Shown: one piece after another, positions 8,819-18,036 of the stretch
How positions within the stretch are numbered: position 1 is the stretch's first letter
How the letters are laid out: every line of letters starts with the position of its first letter
Origin: Gottschalkia purinilytica
Lineage (GTDB): Bacteria > Bacillota > Clostridia > Tissierellales > Gottschalkiaceae
Reading direction: 5' to 3'
DNA: 64,000 bases
NCBI RefSeq assembly: GCF_001190785.1
Contig: NZ_LGSS01000011.1
Span: 1 to 64,000, forward strand
The notes under the pieces: model-generated
Database searches by the model: none
What the model saw: the letters and a program-made list of their open reading frames with translations, nothing else
Told to the model about the DNA's origin: nothing
Program-made: the position numbers and the translations under genes

Positions 8819-9573
8819 AATTAAATATATTATTAAATTTAATAGTATTAATATATTGAGTTGATGATTTTTACTATTATAGTTTAATGCTCCAACCATA
8901 TCTAAACCAAGATGACTATGTTATTAAAACTGGAGTTGTGGAAGTTATCGATAAAGTGATATGACTATGGATATAACAATGGTTATAGCGCTTACTCATG
9001 ATATATTGATTTCTGAATACCATATAAAGTATATTAAAAAGTAAGCAATAAGACGCTTATTACGATGGTAGCTTTATATTTAAGCTATTTAATAATTTTG
9101 CTTTATGATTAAGCTTATTACTGATCTTAAATTTTCTTTTATTAGATTAAGCATTATTATAGAAAACTAGACTAGGGTTAATCCCTAGTTTTTATTTTTT
9201 AAAACTTAGAAAATTGACCTTTTATTTTAAATTCTAGAGGGACATCTCTTGTTATTTATATGTAAGTAATTTAAATAATAAATAACATTGTATAAGTTAA
9301 TTAAAACTTGTAATTTTAAAAAATATTTTATACATGAATAAAATAAAGGAACGAATAGTCCTTTGTTTATGTGTAACTTATTATTTAATAAACATAGGAT
9401 TAAATAAACCAAATTTAAACTATCTTGAAAGGATACCTGGAAGTGAATATTCTACTTTGAACTTTACTTTTATAGCATTTTTTATATCAACTTAGAGGTA
9501 ATATGAGACATTAAATTGGGAAGGAATTAGAGATATATCTATTTGTCATAAAAAATAATAATGATTGAAGAAA
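8819..9573. other. Degraded stretch with an endolysin-tail remnant
   Basis: No intact gene in about 750 bp. At 8909-8965 one frame reads QDDYVIKTGVVEVIDKVI, which resembles the C-terminal module of the endolysin upstream ([20 protein letters not shown]). It is followed at 9171 by the same CTAGGG terminator. I read this as the tail of a third, decayed lysis cassette. The rest is short frames only. Confidence 0.4.
9171..9200 (+). terminator. Third CTAGGG-type terminator
   Basis: ACTAGGG / CCCTAGT stem around TTAAT followed by TTTTTATTTTTT. It is the same hairpin as at 1089 and 6911, here behind sequence that only faintly resembles an endolysin end. Confidence 0.8.
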
Positions 9574-9868
9574 ACACAACAAGTTAAATCATATTTGACT
9601 ATCTAAAAGCTACTATTTACTTCTTAATATCATAGTACTCAAACAGAAGTCTATCAAGTAATTCACTTAACCTTACAACTTCTGGGTTAATAAGATTAAA
9701 TTGATTTCTTTCTATTAAATCATATAATTTAACTTTAGTTTCTTCAATTTGCCTAATAAGATTTAATAATCTAGCTTTTTTATCCAATTTACATACCTCT
9801 TTTCTTAAGAATAAATTTACTGACAATAGTTTTACTACTAATAGTCTTTTTGATTTAACTTGTTGTGT
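9574..9868. repeat. 295-bp unit bounded by 18-bp perfect inverted repeats
   Basis: ACACAACAAGTTAAATCA at 9574-9591 is repeated as its exact reverse complement at 9851-9868. After a 4-5 nt mismatch both arms continue with GACTAT, so the imperfect arms are about 28 bp. The Spo0E-like gene is the only content. The structure recalls a small non-autonomous transposon, but I see no target-site duplication and no transposase. Confidence 0.6.
9617..9787 (-). CDS. Spo0E-like sporulation regulatory phosphatase
   Basis: A 56-residue helical-hairpin protein of the Spo0E family, which dephosphorylates Spo0A-P and holds back sporulation. The signature SELLD (in VVRLSELLDRLLFEYY) is near the C-terminus, and the length is typical. 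The frame is open to ATG 9826, but AAGAGG lies 8 nt before TTG 9787 (LDKKARLL), which gives the usual size. The gene sits inside an inverted repeat (9574-9868). A second Spo0E-like gene is at 11703, so copy number rather than a single switch may matter here. Confidence 0.8.
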   Translation of the reverse strand: MDKKARLLNLIRQIEETKVKLYDLIERNQFNLINPEVVRLSELLDRLLFEYYDIKK

Positions 9869-10137
9869 TAGGAAAATTTTATAGTAAGAATAATTAAAAG
9901 TATAAATAGATGATATTAATTAAGATGATATAAGGTGAGATAATATGGGACTTATAAGAGAATAGAGGGAATTTTGTTAACTATTGTGTGTAATCTATAA
10001 ACATACAAGTTTTTGGCTATAAAAAGAGAAATAAAGATTAATAACATAAAAAATAGACCAGTATAAATTACATCTGATCTATTTTTTAAAAATATTTAAG
10101 CAAAAATCATGCACTATTTATTTTGAATATTGTTAGA

Positions 10138-10893
10138 TTACTTAATTAGTTCAGATACAGCTAAAAACCTATAGCCTCGTTTTTTAAGCTTTGATAAATA
10201 GCTTTTAAAGCTTCGGCTATATGACTTTCTTCATCAACATAATCATGTAATAAAGTAATATTTGCATTTTGGGTTGTAGAAAGAATTGTTTCAGTAACAT
10301 TTGATACACCCGGGTTATTCCAAGCTTTTGAATCTTGATGAGTTGACTATAAGGCAATTTTGACTTTATTCTCATTTGCAATATCTTCAACTCTTTCATT
10401 GTGAAGTCCAAAGGGAGATGAAAACATTTTAGGCTTTGTACCTGTTAAGTCAAAACTTATTTTTGTGTTTTTTCAAATTCATCTTGTATGTTTTCTTTAG
10501 ATGCTTTATTAATATCTATATGGGAAAAGGTATGATTTCCAATTTCGTGTTCTTCTTTAATATTCTTTTTATAATTTCTGGATATAGCTAAGCATGTTTT
10601 CCCAGAACAAAAAAAGTAGCCTTAACATCATGTTGTTTTAATATATCTAATATTTGAGGTGTAATTCTAGGATGAGAACCATCATCAAATGTTAAAGAAA
10701 GAGTTTTTTTATTTTTTGAACCGTACTTAATTACTCTTGAAGAATTATTCTTTTGATTAATAGGTTCATGTGTTATGTCTTTAGAAATATTTTTATTTTT
10801 TTATAAAAAGACTAATTATTAAAAAAAAGTAAAACAAAAACTATAAGTACTGTAAATATTTTTTATTCACTTTTTATTTCTCATTTCAGTCAT
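10138..10893 (-). pseudogene. Decayed polysaccharide deacetylase (NodB family)
   Basis: Reading the minus strand across several frames gives a membrane-anchored NodB-type deacetylase. ATG 10893 leads into an interrupted hydrophobic segment, then [20 protein letters not shown] (motif 1 with the metal Asp), KATFFVLG, an in-frame stop, EHEIGNHTFSHIDI (motif 2 histidines), and after further frameshifts and another stop ITLLHDY and a GYRFLAVSELIK tail ending at 10138. At least two stops and several frameshifts rule out a product. Intact relatives remove N-acetyl groups from peptidoglycan or other wall glycans. Confidence 0.85.
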
Positions 10894-11019
10894 AAAAAGA
10901 AATTTAACTAAAAGTATGTTGCGTATAACCTTAGTTAAAAGTAAACAATATCATTAAGAAGCTTATTTTAAGACTACGTTAATATAGACTAAAGAGATAT
11001 GTAATATTAGATAGTAAAA

Positions 11020-11062
11020 AATAAAAGACTTGCAAACAGTATTTTTACAAGTCTTTCATTTT
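11020..11062 (-). terminator. Terminator downstream of the XRE regulator
   Basis: AAAGACTTG and CAAGTCTTT form a 9-bp stem (about 11034-11056), with T-rich sequence on the minus-strand exit side. It lies about 110 bp beyond the stop of the minus-strand XRE gene. Confidence 0.55.
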
Positions 11063-11166
11063 ATATCATATATAGATTTCTTTTACTGTTTTTTGTATAA
11101 TATTAATATAAAAAAGGAATTAAGAATTAGAAGTGTTTATGTATTTTGAAAATTACTAGCAAATTA

Positions 11167-11505
11167 CTATTCACAAGTATGTGGTAAAAGTAATTTTATT
11201 ATGTCTTCTATTAAAGATAGCTGTTTTTTAGAGCATCTATTTAGTAATGTAGTAAGATTGTTATCATTATAAGGAGTAGTAATGTCCATAGATGTACCGA
11301 AAATTAAATAGTCAGTAGATATATGCAAGCTATTCGATATTTTAATTAGAGTATCTATACTCATTTTTCTTTCCCCTCTTTCTAGTTGACCTATATACAA
11401 AGGAGATAATTCAACTATCTCAGCAAATTTTTCTCTTGATAGACCCAGCCTTTCTCTTTCGATTCGCATTCTCTGACCCATTGCGTGATAGTTAACATTA
11501 TTCAT
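11167..11505 (-). CDS. XRE-family transcriptional regulator
   Basis: A 112-residue DNA-binding protein. Residues about 9-65 form an HTH_3 domain (MGQRMRIERERLGLSREKFAEIV ... LSPLYIGQLERGERKMSIDTLIKI...ISTDYL), the SinR/Cro-like fold. The C-terminal ~45 residues are helical and probably dimerise. A GTG at 11517 is in frame but overlaps the AAGGTGG ribosome site, so ATG 11505 is preferred. It is divergent from the Spo0E-like gene at 11703 with a 200-bp shared gap, so it may control that gene. Confidence 0.85.
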   Translation of the reverse strand: MNNVNYHAMGQRMRIERERLGLSREKFAEIVELSPLYIGQLERGERKMSIDTLIKISNSLHISTDYLIFGTSMDITTPYNDNNLTTLLNRCSKKQLSLIEDIIKLLLPHTCE

Positions 11506-11702
11506 ATATGATTCCACCTTACGTTGTCTTATATTTTGATTAGTGTACCAGTGTTAACTTTTACTTTATATATAAAAAAAGAATAATAAAATATGCCATT
11601 AGCTAATAAAAAAAATTTGCAATAAGCTTACAAAACATGTAAAATATTGAAGTGGCATAATAAAATATGTTTTAAATAATACGAGGGGAGAATATTTTTA
11701 TT

Positions 11703-11987
11703 GTGACAAAGAAAGAGGAAAAGGCTAAAGATGACTATAATACAAATAAATATATTAATAATATAATAGCTGACTATAAATATAAAAAAAGTTTTCATAA
11801 GAACATATATAATAAAGAAAAACTAAAAAAGCTAAATAAAACTTTAAATGATATAGAAAAAACAAGACAAAAACTTAATGATTTAATTGTTTCTTGTGAT
11901 AGTCTTACTGACATTAAAATTATTGAGTTAAGTCAAGAGCTAGACATACTTTTAAATAAATACGAATATTTGAAAAAAGAAAAATAG
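11703..11987 (+). CDS. Spo0E-like protein with extended N-terminus
   Basis: A 94-residue protein. The C-terminal half (about 38-90: LNDIEKTRQKLNDLIVSC ... IIELSQELDILLNKYEYL) has the two-helix Spo0E layout and the SQELD signature that contacts Spo0A-P. The first ~35 residues are Lys/Asn-rich and highly charged and are not part of the family core. Start is GTG 11703, 12 nt after GGGGAG, a slightly long spacing. It is divergently placed from the XRE gene. Confidence 0.7.
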   Translation: MTKKEEKAKDDYNTNKYINNIIADYKYKKSFHKNIYNKEKLKKLNKTLNDIEKTRQKLNDLIVSCDSLTDIKIIELSQELDILLNKYEYLKKEK

Positions 11988-12227
11988 AGTCCAAAAGTCT
12001 AAATTTATTTTGGAAGTAAATGTCTAGTTTCTAGTCATAAATAAGTTAACTTTAAAGGGACATTAATTAGTATACCATAAAATTATGTATGATCTAGACT
12101 TAATTTAATATCTAAATTTTATTTAATATTAATATAAAATGACCTCTTTATAACCTTGATGATTTAGAATATATTTTTACATTTTTTAAAATAATAATAT
12201 ATTATATATCAATGGAGGGACAGTAAA

Positions 12228-14006
12228 ATTAAAAATAAAATTGAGGTTGTTTTTAAGTACATATATTCTGATGAAGAATATAAGGATATGTTTTTAAAAA
12301 AAGAACAAATAGAAACTTTAGAAGAATATATTTTAAAAAATATAGACTTAGGATACATATGGATTCAATTTGAAGAAGAAAAGTATCATATTAGAAGTGA
12401 GGAAGGAATAGAGTACTTTGTATTTGACGATTGTAAAATTATAAGCTTTGATGAATTTTGGAATTCGGAATTAGGGATACTTAAAAAGAAATTACTATTA
12501 TGTAAAAAAAGTAAAGATTCTCAAGAGTTTTTAAAAAAACATAGAAACTTTACAGGCTTAATTCTAAAAAATAAAAAAATCGATCAAATAATGGTTAATA
12601 TACTAAAAGAATATAATTTAAATAATATCAAATTTGAGGATTGCAATTTTGAAAACATTATTTTAAGAAACTGTGAATTAAGCAATATGAAAGTTATTAA
12701 CAGTTCTTTTTTTAATGTTAAAATTGAAAATGTACATTTTCTAGATTGTTATTTTTATAAAAGAAGAGATATTAAAGAATCTACTTTTAATAAGTTAGTA
12801 TTTGAAAAAAGCATAATTAAAGATATAAATTGGAAACCTGAAATATTTAATAATAATACTTTTATAGAGTGCAAAATATCTAATTTTAAAAGATTTAAAA
12901 TAGGAAAGAGTGATACTGATTGTATGCTAAGAAATATAGAACTTCACAAATGTGAGGTAGTATGCTCGTCTTTTGATATGCACAAATTCCTATATTCTAA
13001 ACTTACAGGCAACATCTTTAAAGATAAAACAAGCTTTTATTGTTGTGAATTTGAAAATAACATTATAAAAAATAATGAGTTTATAGATTGTAATTTTGAA
13101 TCTAGCAGTTTTTTTGGAGATATAGAAAATAATAATTCAAATATGAGAAATATATATACAGATAATTTGTTTAAACATTGTATATTAAACTCCGCTGACT
13201 TTTCTAGAGTAATCTTAGGCCGAAATAATTTTACATATAATACATACAACCATGCTTCTGTATTTTCCCTAAAATATTTTAAATATATAAAGAACATATA
13301 CAAAAATGAAGAGAAAAAACTATATAAGTTCAAAGAAGAATACTGTAAAATACTATTTGATCTTTATAACAATTTATATAAAGAGTTTAAGGAAAATAAT
13401 ATATTAAAAAGTGCATACGACTATTATTATGTAGCGAGAAAAATAGAAATTTTAAAAAAGTACTATGATATAAAGTGTAAGAAATTTGAGCTGAAAGAGC
13501 TAAGAAAATTTGATAAAGAAGATTTAAGTGATGAACCTGTTAAAGAGATAGGTATATATAAAAATAGTAAGAAGACATATCTAATTAAAGATATTAGTAT
13601 GAAAAAAATTGAGTTAAGAAAGATGATTTTATCATATTTATTATGTGGATTTGGAGAAAAGCCGATAAGAGCCTTTATATGGTGTCTTTTAGTAATATTT
13701 TTTAGTGCTTTTCTATTTATGTTTCTAGGAATAGAAGGAAAAAGCGAATACATAGACTATATAGGATTAGTAGATCGATATTTTTATAGTGGATATGATC
13801 ATATTAGAGTAAGCTTTATAGAATGGATAAAAGATTTCGGAGTAAGTTTTTACTTTAGTGTTATAAGTTTTACTACTATTGGATTTGGTGATATTCATCC
13901 TTTAAGTGCTGGAAGTAGAATATTAGTTATTATAGAAGCTATTTTATCTATTTCTTTGATTAATTTATTTATAGTTACATTAGTAAGAAAAATGCTAAGA
14001 GATTAA
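12228..14006 (+). CDS. Pentapeptide-repeat protein with C-terminal two-TM potassium-channel domain
   Basis: A large protein with a mixed N-terminal region, then degenerate pentapeptide repeats (about residues 85-330 from Met 12288: NIKFEDCNFENIILRNCELS and similar, a beta-helix). A helical linker follows, and finally an Ion_trans_2 pore. Two membrane helices flank the selectivity filter TTIGFGD (529-535), so it is a K+-channel-like membrane protein. The first in-frame ATG (12288) has no ribosome site. GGAGGG (12214-12219) is 8 nt before an ATT at 12228, and the 20 intervening codons look coding, so an ATT start is possible. The certain frame is 12288-14006. Confidence 0.75.
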   Translation: MKNKIEVVFKYIYSDEEYKDMFLKKEQIETLEEYILKNIDLGYIWIQFEEEKYHIRSEEGIEYFVFDDCKIISFDEFWNSELGILKKKLLLCKKSKDSQEFLKKHRNFTGLILKNKKIDQIMVNILKEYNLNNIKFEDCNFENIILRNCELSNMKVINSSFFNVKIENVHFLDCYFYKRRDIKESTFNKLVFEKSIIKDINWKPEIFNNNTFIECKISNFKRFKIGKSDTDCMLRNIELHKCEVVCSSFDMHKFLYSKLTGNIFKDKTSFYCCEFENNIIKNNEFIDCNFESSSFFGDIENNNSNMRNIYTDNLFKHCILNSADFSRVILGRNNFTYNTYNHASVFSLKYFKYIKNIYKNEEKKLYKFKEEYCKILFDLYNNLYKEFKENNILKSAYDYYYVARKIEILKKYYDIKCKKFELKELRKFDKEDLSDEPVKEIGIYKNSKKTYLIKDISMKKIELRKMILSYLLCGFGEKPIRAFIWCLLVIFFSAFLFMFLGIEGKSEYIDYIGLVDRYFYSGYDHIRVSFIEWIKDFGVSFYFSVISFTTIGFGDIHPLSAGSRILVIIEAILSISLINLFIVTLVRKMLRD

Positions 14007-14080
14007 TTGAATATTTTAATATAGAAAAACGATATGAATATGATTAAGGATTATATTTATATCGTTTAATTTTAACTAAA

Positions 14081-14095
14081 TGAAAATAATTATCA
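14081..14095 (+). promoter_or_regulatory. Fur box 1 upstream of feoA
   Basis: TGAAAATAATTATCA matches the 7-1-7 Fur consensus TGATAATNATTATCA at all but one defined position. With a second box 46 bp downstream, it points to iron repression of feoAB. Confidence 0.7.
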
Positions 14096-14140
14096 CTTAC
14101 ATATTGCTTTTGCTAGAAAAATGTGGTACTTTAATGATAA

Positions 14141-14155
14141 TGAGAATAAATATCA
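14141..14155 (+). promoter_or_regulatory. Fur box 2 upstream of feoA
   Basis: TGAGAATAAATATCA matches the 7-1-7 Fur consensus with two mismatches and lies 32 bp before the feoA start, where bound repressor would block the promoter. Confidence 0.65.
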
Positions 14156-14186
14156 TTAAGTATATATTTTATAGGGGGAAGTTATT

Positions 14187-14402
14187 ATGTGCTTATATAA
14201 TATTGAAAAAAGTAAATTTTGTGTAATAGAAAAAACACCTGAAATTGGACTACTTTCATCCATTGGTGTAAGAGAAGGAGTTAAACTATCAGTAGTTACA
14301 AAACAACCATTAGGAGGTCCAATAGTAGTTCAAATTGGAAAGAGAAATATAGCAATTGCAAAAGATATAGCAGAGCAAATAAAGATTCAGGAGGTAATGT
14401 AG
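14187..14402 (+). CDS. feoA: Ferrous iron transport protein A
   Basis: A 71-residue cytoplasmic SH3-like protein that assists FeoB. The family core is clear: LLSSIGVREGVKLSVV, then GGPIVVQIGKRNIAIAKDIAEQI. GGGGG precedes ATG 14187. Its stop overlaps the GTG start of feoB by one base, so the two are translationally coupled. Two Fur boxes lie upstream. Confidence 0.9.
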   Translation: MCLYNIEKSKFCVIEKTPEIGLLSSIGVREGVKLSVVTKQPLGGPIVVQIGKRNIAIAKDIAEQIKIQEVM

Positions 14403-16219
14403 TGAGCTGCCATGGAACAGAAGAATTATTAGTTAAAACTAAAGAAGATGAATTTAAGATATTGTTAATGGGAAATCCAAATGTAGGTAAGAGTGTAATA
14501 TTCTCTAAGCTTACAGGTAGAGATGTTATGTCATCTAACTATGTTGGTACTACAGTTTCATTTACACATGGAAAAATATCATTTAAAGATAAAGAGGGAA
14601 TTTTGATAGATGTTCCAGGAACATATTCACTAGAAGCTACATCTCAAGCTGAAGAAGTTGCAGTAGACTTTTTAAATCAAGGTGCAGATGTTATCATGTG
14701 TGTACTAGATGCTACTAACTTAGAAAGAAATTTAAATCTTGCATTACAAATACAAGAATACAATATACCTGTTGTGTTTTCTCTTAACTTTATGGATGTA
14801 GCGGAACAACAAGGAATACATATAGATATTAAAAAATTAGAAAAAGAATTAAATGCTCCAGTTATATCTACTGTTGCCGTAAGAAATATAGGACTTAGGG
14901 ATTTAATTAAAGAATCTATGAAGCTTGCTGAAGAATTCGACAGTAGTTGTGCTCATGAAATGGAAAATAGTATTTGTGATTGTACTGGGAAAATGGCAAT
15001 AGGAAAAAAATTAAGTCTATCTCAAGATGATAGATGGATAAAAATAGGCAAAATAGCAGACAAAGTTCAACATATAGAGGATAGAGAGCCTACATTTTTG
15101 GAAAAGCTAGGAGACATGACTTTAAAGCCATTTCCAGGAATATTTATAGCTATATTAGTATTGATTGCATCACTAGGAATCGTTGTTGGACTAGGTAAGG
15201 CATTAAGAGCAGCTATATTTTTACCAATTTTAAATGGATATATTGTTCCGTTTTTAACAAATATTGTTTCTAAAGTTGTCTCGGAAGGTATGATTTTCAA
15301 CGTATTAGTTGGAGAATATGGACTTTTAGTTAAAGGTATCGAATGGCCATTTGCACTTATATTACCTTATGTATTTTTATTTTATATTGTATTATCATTC
15401 TTAGAAGATAGTGGATACTTACCTAGACTTGGAGTCTTAGTTGACGGAATTCTCAGAAGACTTGGAATACATGGAGGAAACATAGTTCCATTTATAATGG
15501 GGTATGGTTGTGCTGTACCTGCTATTTTAGGAACTAGAGCATCTACTAGTCATAAGGAAAGAATTATTGTAGCTTCATTAGTTTCTTTAGCTGTACCTTG
15601 TGTAGCTCAAACGGGAGCATTCATTTCACTACTTGGAGAACATTCAGTATTATTATTAATACTAGTTTATATGATTTCGTTCTTGACTATAGTAGTTGCA
15701 GGAGTTGTATTAAATAAAATTATTCCAGGAAAATCAGATCCCATACTTTTAGAAATTCCTAATTTGCTTAAACCTGACTTTAAATCCATGTTCAGAAAGA
15801 TATGGATAAGAACAAAAAGCTTTATGATTGAAGCAGAGATACCTATGTTATTAGGGATAGCTTTTGCTGCACTTGTTGCTGAAACAGGTATATTAAATTC
15901 GGTAAGTAAATATGTAAGTCCTATAGTAACTGGATGGTTAGGACTTCCTAAAGAAGCCACGTTAGGATTAATACTTGGTGTAATAAGAAGGGAATTAGCA
16001 GTACTTCCTTTACTAGAAATGAACTTATCTACATTACAATTATTAGTAGGATCAGTTGTAGCATTATTCTATATACCATGTTTATCAGTAGTAGGAGTTC
16101 TTATAAAAGAATTTAAATTAAAAATAGCACTGGCGATATCATTCTCTACAATAATACTAGCGTTCTTATTTGGGGGAATAATCAATCAAGTGTCTAAGCT
16201 ATTTATGGGATTAATTTAG
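14402..16219 (+). CDS. feoB: Ferrous iron transporter B
   Basis: A 605-residue Fe(II) importer. The cytoplasmic G domain has GNPNVGKS (24-31), the switch region VGTTVS, DVPG (70-73) and NFMD as G4. A linker with a His/Cys cluster (CAHEMENSICDC) follows, then a membrane domain of Gate repeats and the FeoB C-terminal helices (from about 215 onward). GTG 14402 overlaps the feoA stop. Length is at the short end of the family but complete. A methyltransferase gene follows 17 nt later. Expression should rise in low iron through the two upstream Fur boxes. Confidence 0.95.
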   Translation: MSCHGTEELLVKTKEDEFKILLMGNPNVGKSVIFSKLTGRDVMSSNYVGTTVSFTHGKISFKDKEGILIDVPGTYSLEATSQAEEVAVDFLNQGADVIMCVLDATNLERNLNLALQIQEYNIPVVFSLNFMDVAEQQGIHIDIKKLEKELNAPVISTVAVRNIGLRDLIKESMKLAEEFDSSCAHEMENSICDCTGKMAIGKKLSLSQDDRWIKIGKIADKVQHIEDREPTFLEKLGDMTLKPFPGIFIAILVLIASLGIVVGLGKALRAAIFLPILNGYIVPFLTNIVSKVVSEGMIFNVLVGEYGLLVKGIEWPFALILPYVFLFYIVLSFLEDSGYLPRLGVLVDGILRRLGIHGGNIVPFIMGYGCAVPAILGTRASTSHKERIIVASLVSLAVPCVAQTGAFISLLGEHSVLLLILVYMISFLTIVVAGVVLNKIIPGKSDPILLEIPNLLKPDFKSMFRKIWIRTKSFMIEAEIPMLLGIAFAALVAETGILNSVSKYVSPIVTGWLGLPKEATLGLILGVIRRELAVLPLLEMNLSTLQLLVGSVVALFYIPCLSVVGVLIKEFKLKIALAISFSTIILAFLFGGIINQVSKLFMGLI

Positions 16220-16236
16220 ATAGGAGTGATTTATAT

Positions 16237-16872
16237 ATGAAGATCATTCCAGTTTTTACAAAAGGATTAGAAACTATATCTTCTTTATTCCCTTCTCTTA
16301 TTCGTTTATATAGATTTTACTATGGAAAAATAGTGAAGAATGAAGTAGAGTTAGGAAACATAACAGAAGATGATTGTATATTGTGTATAGGAGGAGGGCC
16401 TTTTCCCTCTACAGCACTTGAAATAGCTTATCAAACAGGTGCTAAAGTTTGTGTAGTAGATTGTGATCCTACAGCAGTTAAACGTGCAAAGAAAGTAATA
16501 TCAAAGTTAAAAATGGACGAAATGATAAAAGTATTACATGCAAATGGTAGAGAAATAGATGTGTCTGATTTTTCGGTAATCCACTTAGCTTTACAAGTAT
16601 TTCCAAAGGATGAAATACTTTCGAATGTATTAAACAGATGCAAGTGCGGAGCTAGAATATTAGTTAGAAGGCCTAAAGAAAAATTAAAATCATTTTACTC
16701 ATGCTTACCAGAACATTGTTACTGCAACTCTTGTAAACATATTTGTCAAGAAAAGTCTACAATGGAAGCTACTCTATTATTTATTAAGACAAAAGGAGGG
16801 AGCATGAGTGAAGAGATTCCTTCTGTTCATGGTAGGATTGATTTTAACCGTAGCAATTCTCTGGTGGGCTGA
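16237..16872 (+). CDS. Nicotianamine-synthase-like SAM-dependent methyltransferase
   Basis: A 211-residue Rossmann protein. The SAM site is visible as ILCIGGGPFPSTALEIAYQTGAKVCVVDCDPTAVKRAKK (about 48-85). The GGGPFPSTA loop with Pro-Phe-Pro is the variant seen in nicotianamine-synthase-like enzymes, which build opine-type metal chelators from SAM. Residues about 155-170 hold a Cys/His cluster (CLPEHCYCNSCKHICQEK), so it may bind metal itself. It sits 17 nt after feoB and its last 65 nt overlap the next gene out of frame. Chelator synthesis or iron handling is inference from neighbours and loop. Confidence 0.65.
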   Translation: MKIIPVFTKGLETISSLFPSLIRLYRFYYGKIVKNEVELGNITEDDCILCIGGGPFPSTALEIAYQTGAKVCVVDCDPTAVKRAKKVISKLKMDEMIKVLHANGREIDVSDFSVIHLALQVFPKDEILSNVLNRCKCGARILVRRPKEKLKSFYSCLPEHCYCNSCKHICQEKSTMEATLLFIKTKGGSMSEEIPSVHGRIDFNRSNSLVG

Positions 16873-17806
16873 TTTTGGTAAAATATATAGAAATATACTA
16901 TCTTTTGATTATGTACTAGTTATAGAAGCTTGTTTACTACAAGTCATAACTATAATACTTCTTAATATACAATGGTATACAATTTCTATTCAAATGGGTG
17001 AAAAGATACCTTTTAAAAGAATTCTTAACATAAATATGGCTGGAACTTTTACAGAAAGTATTACTCCTTCAGTCAAAGCAGGAGGAGAACTTGCAAAAAT
17101 AATTATGCTAAAAAATGAAATTGGACTATCTGGAAGTAAGGCTACAGCTATAGTAGGAGTTCAAAAGGTAGTTAGCTTTATATCATTCTTAGCTCTAAAT
17201 CTTATATCTATATTTTGGTTTTTGACTACAACTAATATAGACAAACCATATATAACTAGAATTATAATTATAAGTTTCATTGCCCTTATTTTGATATTTG
17301 GATTTATAATAATAATTATGGTTTATCCTAATATAATTAATTTTTTATTAAAAATAATATCAATGAAAGATGAGCGTAAACAAAAAGTTTCTGAAAATAT
17401 ATCTAAATTTAGCAATTCATTTAGAAGTGCCATTAAAGATAAAAAGCTTTTGATATCACAATTATTGTTATCATTAGTTATTTGGGAATTCTTTGCTATA
17501 AAAGCGTATTTTATTGCAAAAGGACTTAACTTAGATATAGGTTTTATTTCTATATCAGTTATTACATATCTTACTTACATGGTAGGCATGTTACCTCTAT
17601 TACCTGGAGGAGCTGGAACATTTGAAGGAAGTATGATGTTATTTTTAATTCCTTTAGGAGTATCATCAGACAAGGGAATGTCATTGGCTATAGTATTTAG
17701 ATTCGTTACATTTTGGTTTGTGTTTATAACTAGTGCTTTATATTTAGGAATTAGATATATATATAATATAATTAAAAAGGTTAAATATACTAAGTATTCT
17801 ACTTAA
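16808..17806 (+). CDS. Lysylphosphatidylglycerol-synthase-type flippase-domain membrane protein
   Basis: A 332-residue polytopic membrane protein of the UPF0104/LPG_synthase_TM family. It has about eight hydrophobic segments and the family patterns ESITPSVKAGGELAKIIML (about 77-95) and MLPLLPGGAGTFEGSM (about 258-273). There is no synthetase domain, so it is likely a lipid or polyprenyl-substrate transporter rather than a lysyl transferase. GTG 16808 lies 6 nt after AAGGAGGG; an ATG at 16804 is out of frame. It overlaps the methyltransferase gene and closes the feo operon. Confidence 0.8.
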   Translation: MKRFLLFMVGLILTVAILWWADFGKIYRNILSFDYVLVIEACLLQVITIILLNIQWYTISIQMGEKIPFKRILNINMAGTFTESITPSVKAGGELAKIIMLKNEIGLSGSKATAIVGVQKVVSFISFLALNLISIFWFLTTTNIDKPYITRIIIISFIALILIFGFIIIIMVYPNIINFLLKIISMKDERKQKVSENISKFSNSFRSAIKDKKLLISQLLLSLVIWEFFAIKAYFIAKGLNLDIGFISISVITYLTYMVGMLPLLPGGAGTFEGSMMLFLIPLGVSSDKGMSLAIVFRFVTFWFVFITSALYLGIRYIYNIIKKVKYTKYST

Positions 17807-17837
17807 TGACTCTCTAATAGTGAGAGTCATTTTTTTA
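17805..17837 (+). terminator. Terminator of the feo operon
   Basis: ATGACTCTC and GAGAGTCAT form a 9-bp stem around TAATAGT, followed by a run of seven T, directly at the stop codon of the flippase-type gene. Confidence 0.9.
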
Positions 17838-18036
17838 TTTAAATATAAATTATTTTATTCAGCAGTTTAATCGTTAAAGGTATGAGGAATAATACTTAGA
17901 AAAACTTTATATACTGATTATGGATCAATTACTCTAAATGAAGTTAAAGTAATTATCTAATTATGAAGGTTTTTAAAATTATTTGTAGAAAATATAAAGT
18001 TACAAACATTTCAACTAAAAGGAGAGGGGATATGTT

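Noticed and set aside
9227-9412. Minus-strand 61-residue frame
   Set aside because: No ribosome site, low complexity, and no resemblance to known proteins.
13037-13753. Minus-strand frames of 96-98 residues opposite the pentapeptide/channel gene
   Set aside because: They are antisense shadows of a clear coding frame and have no ribosome sites.
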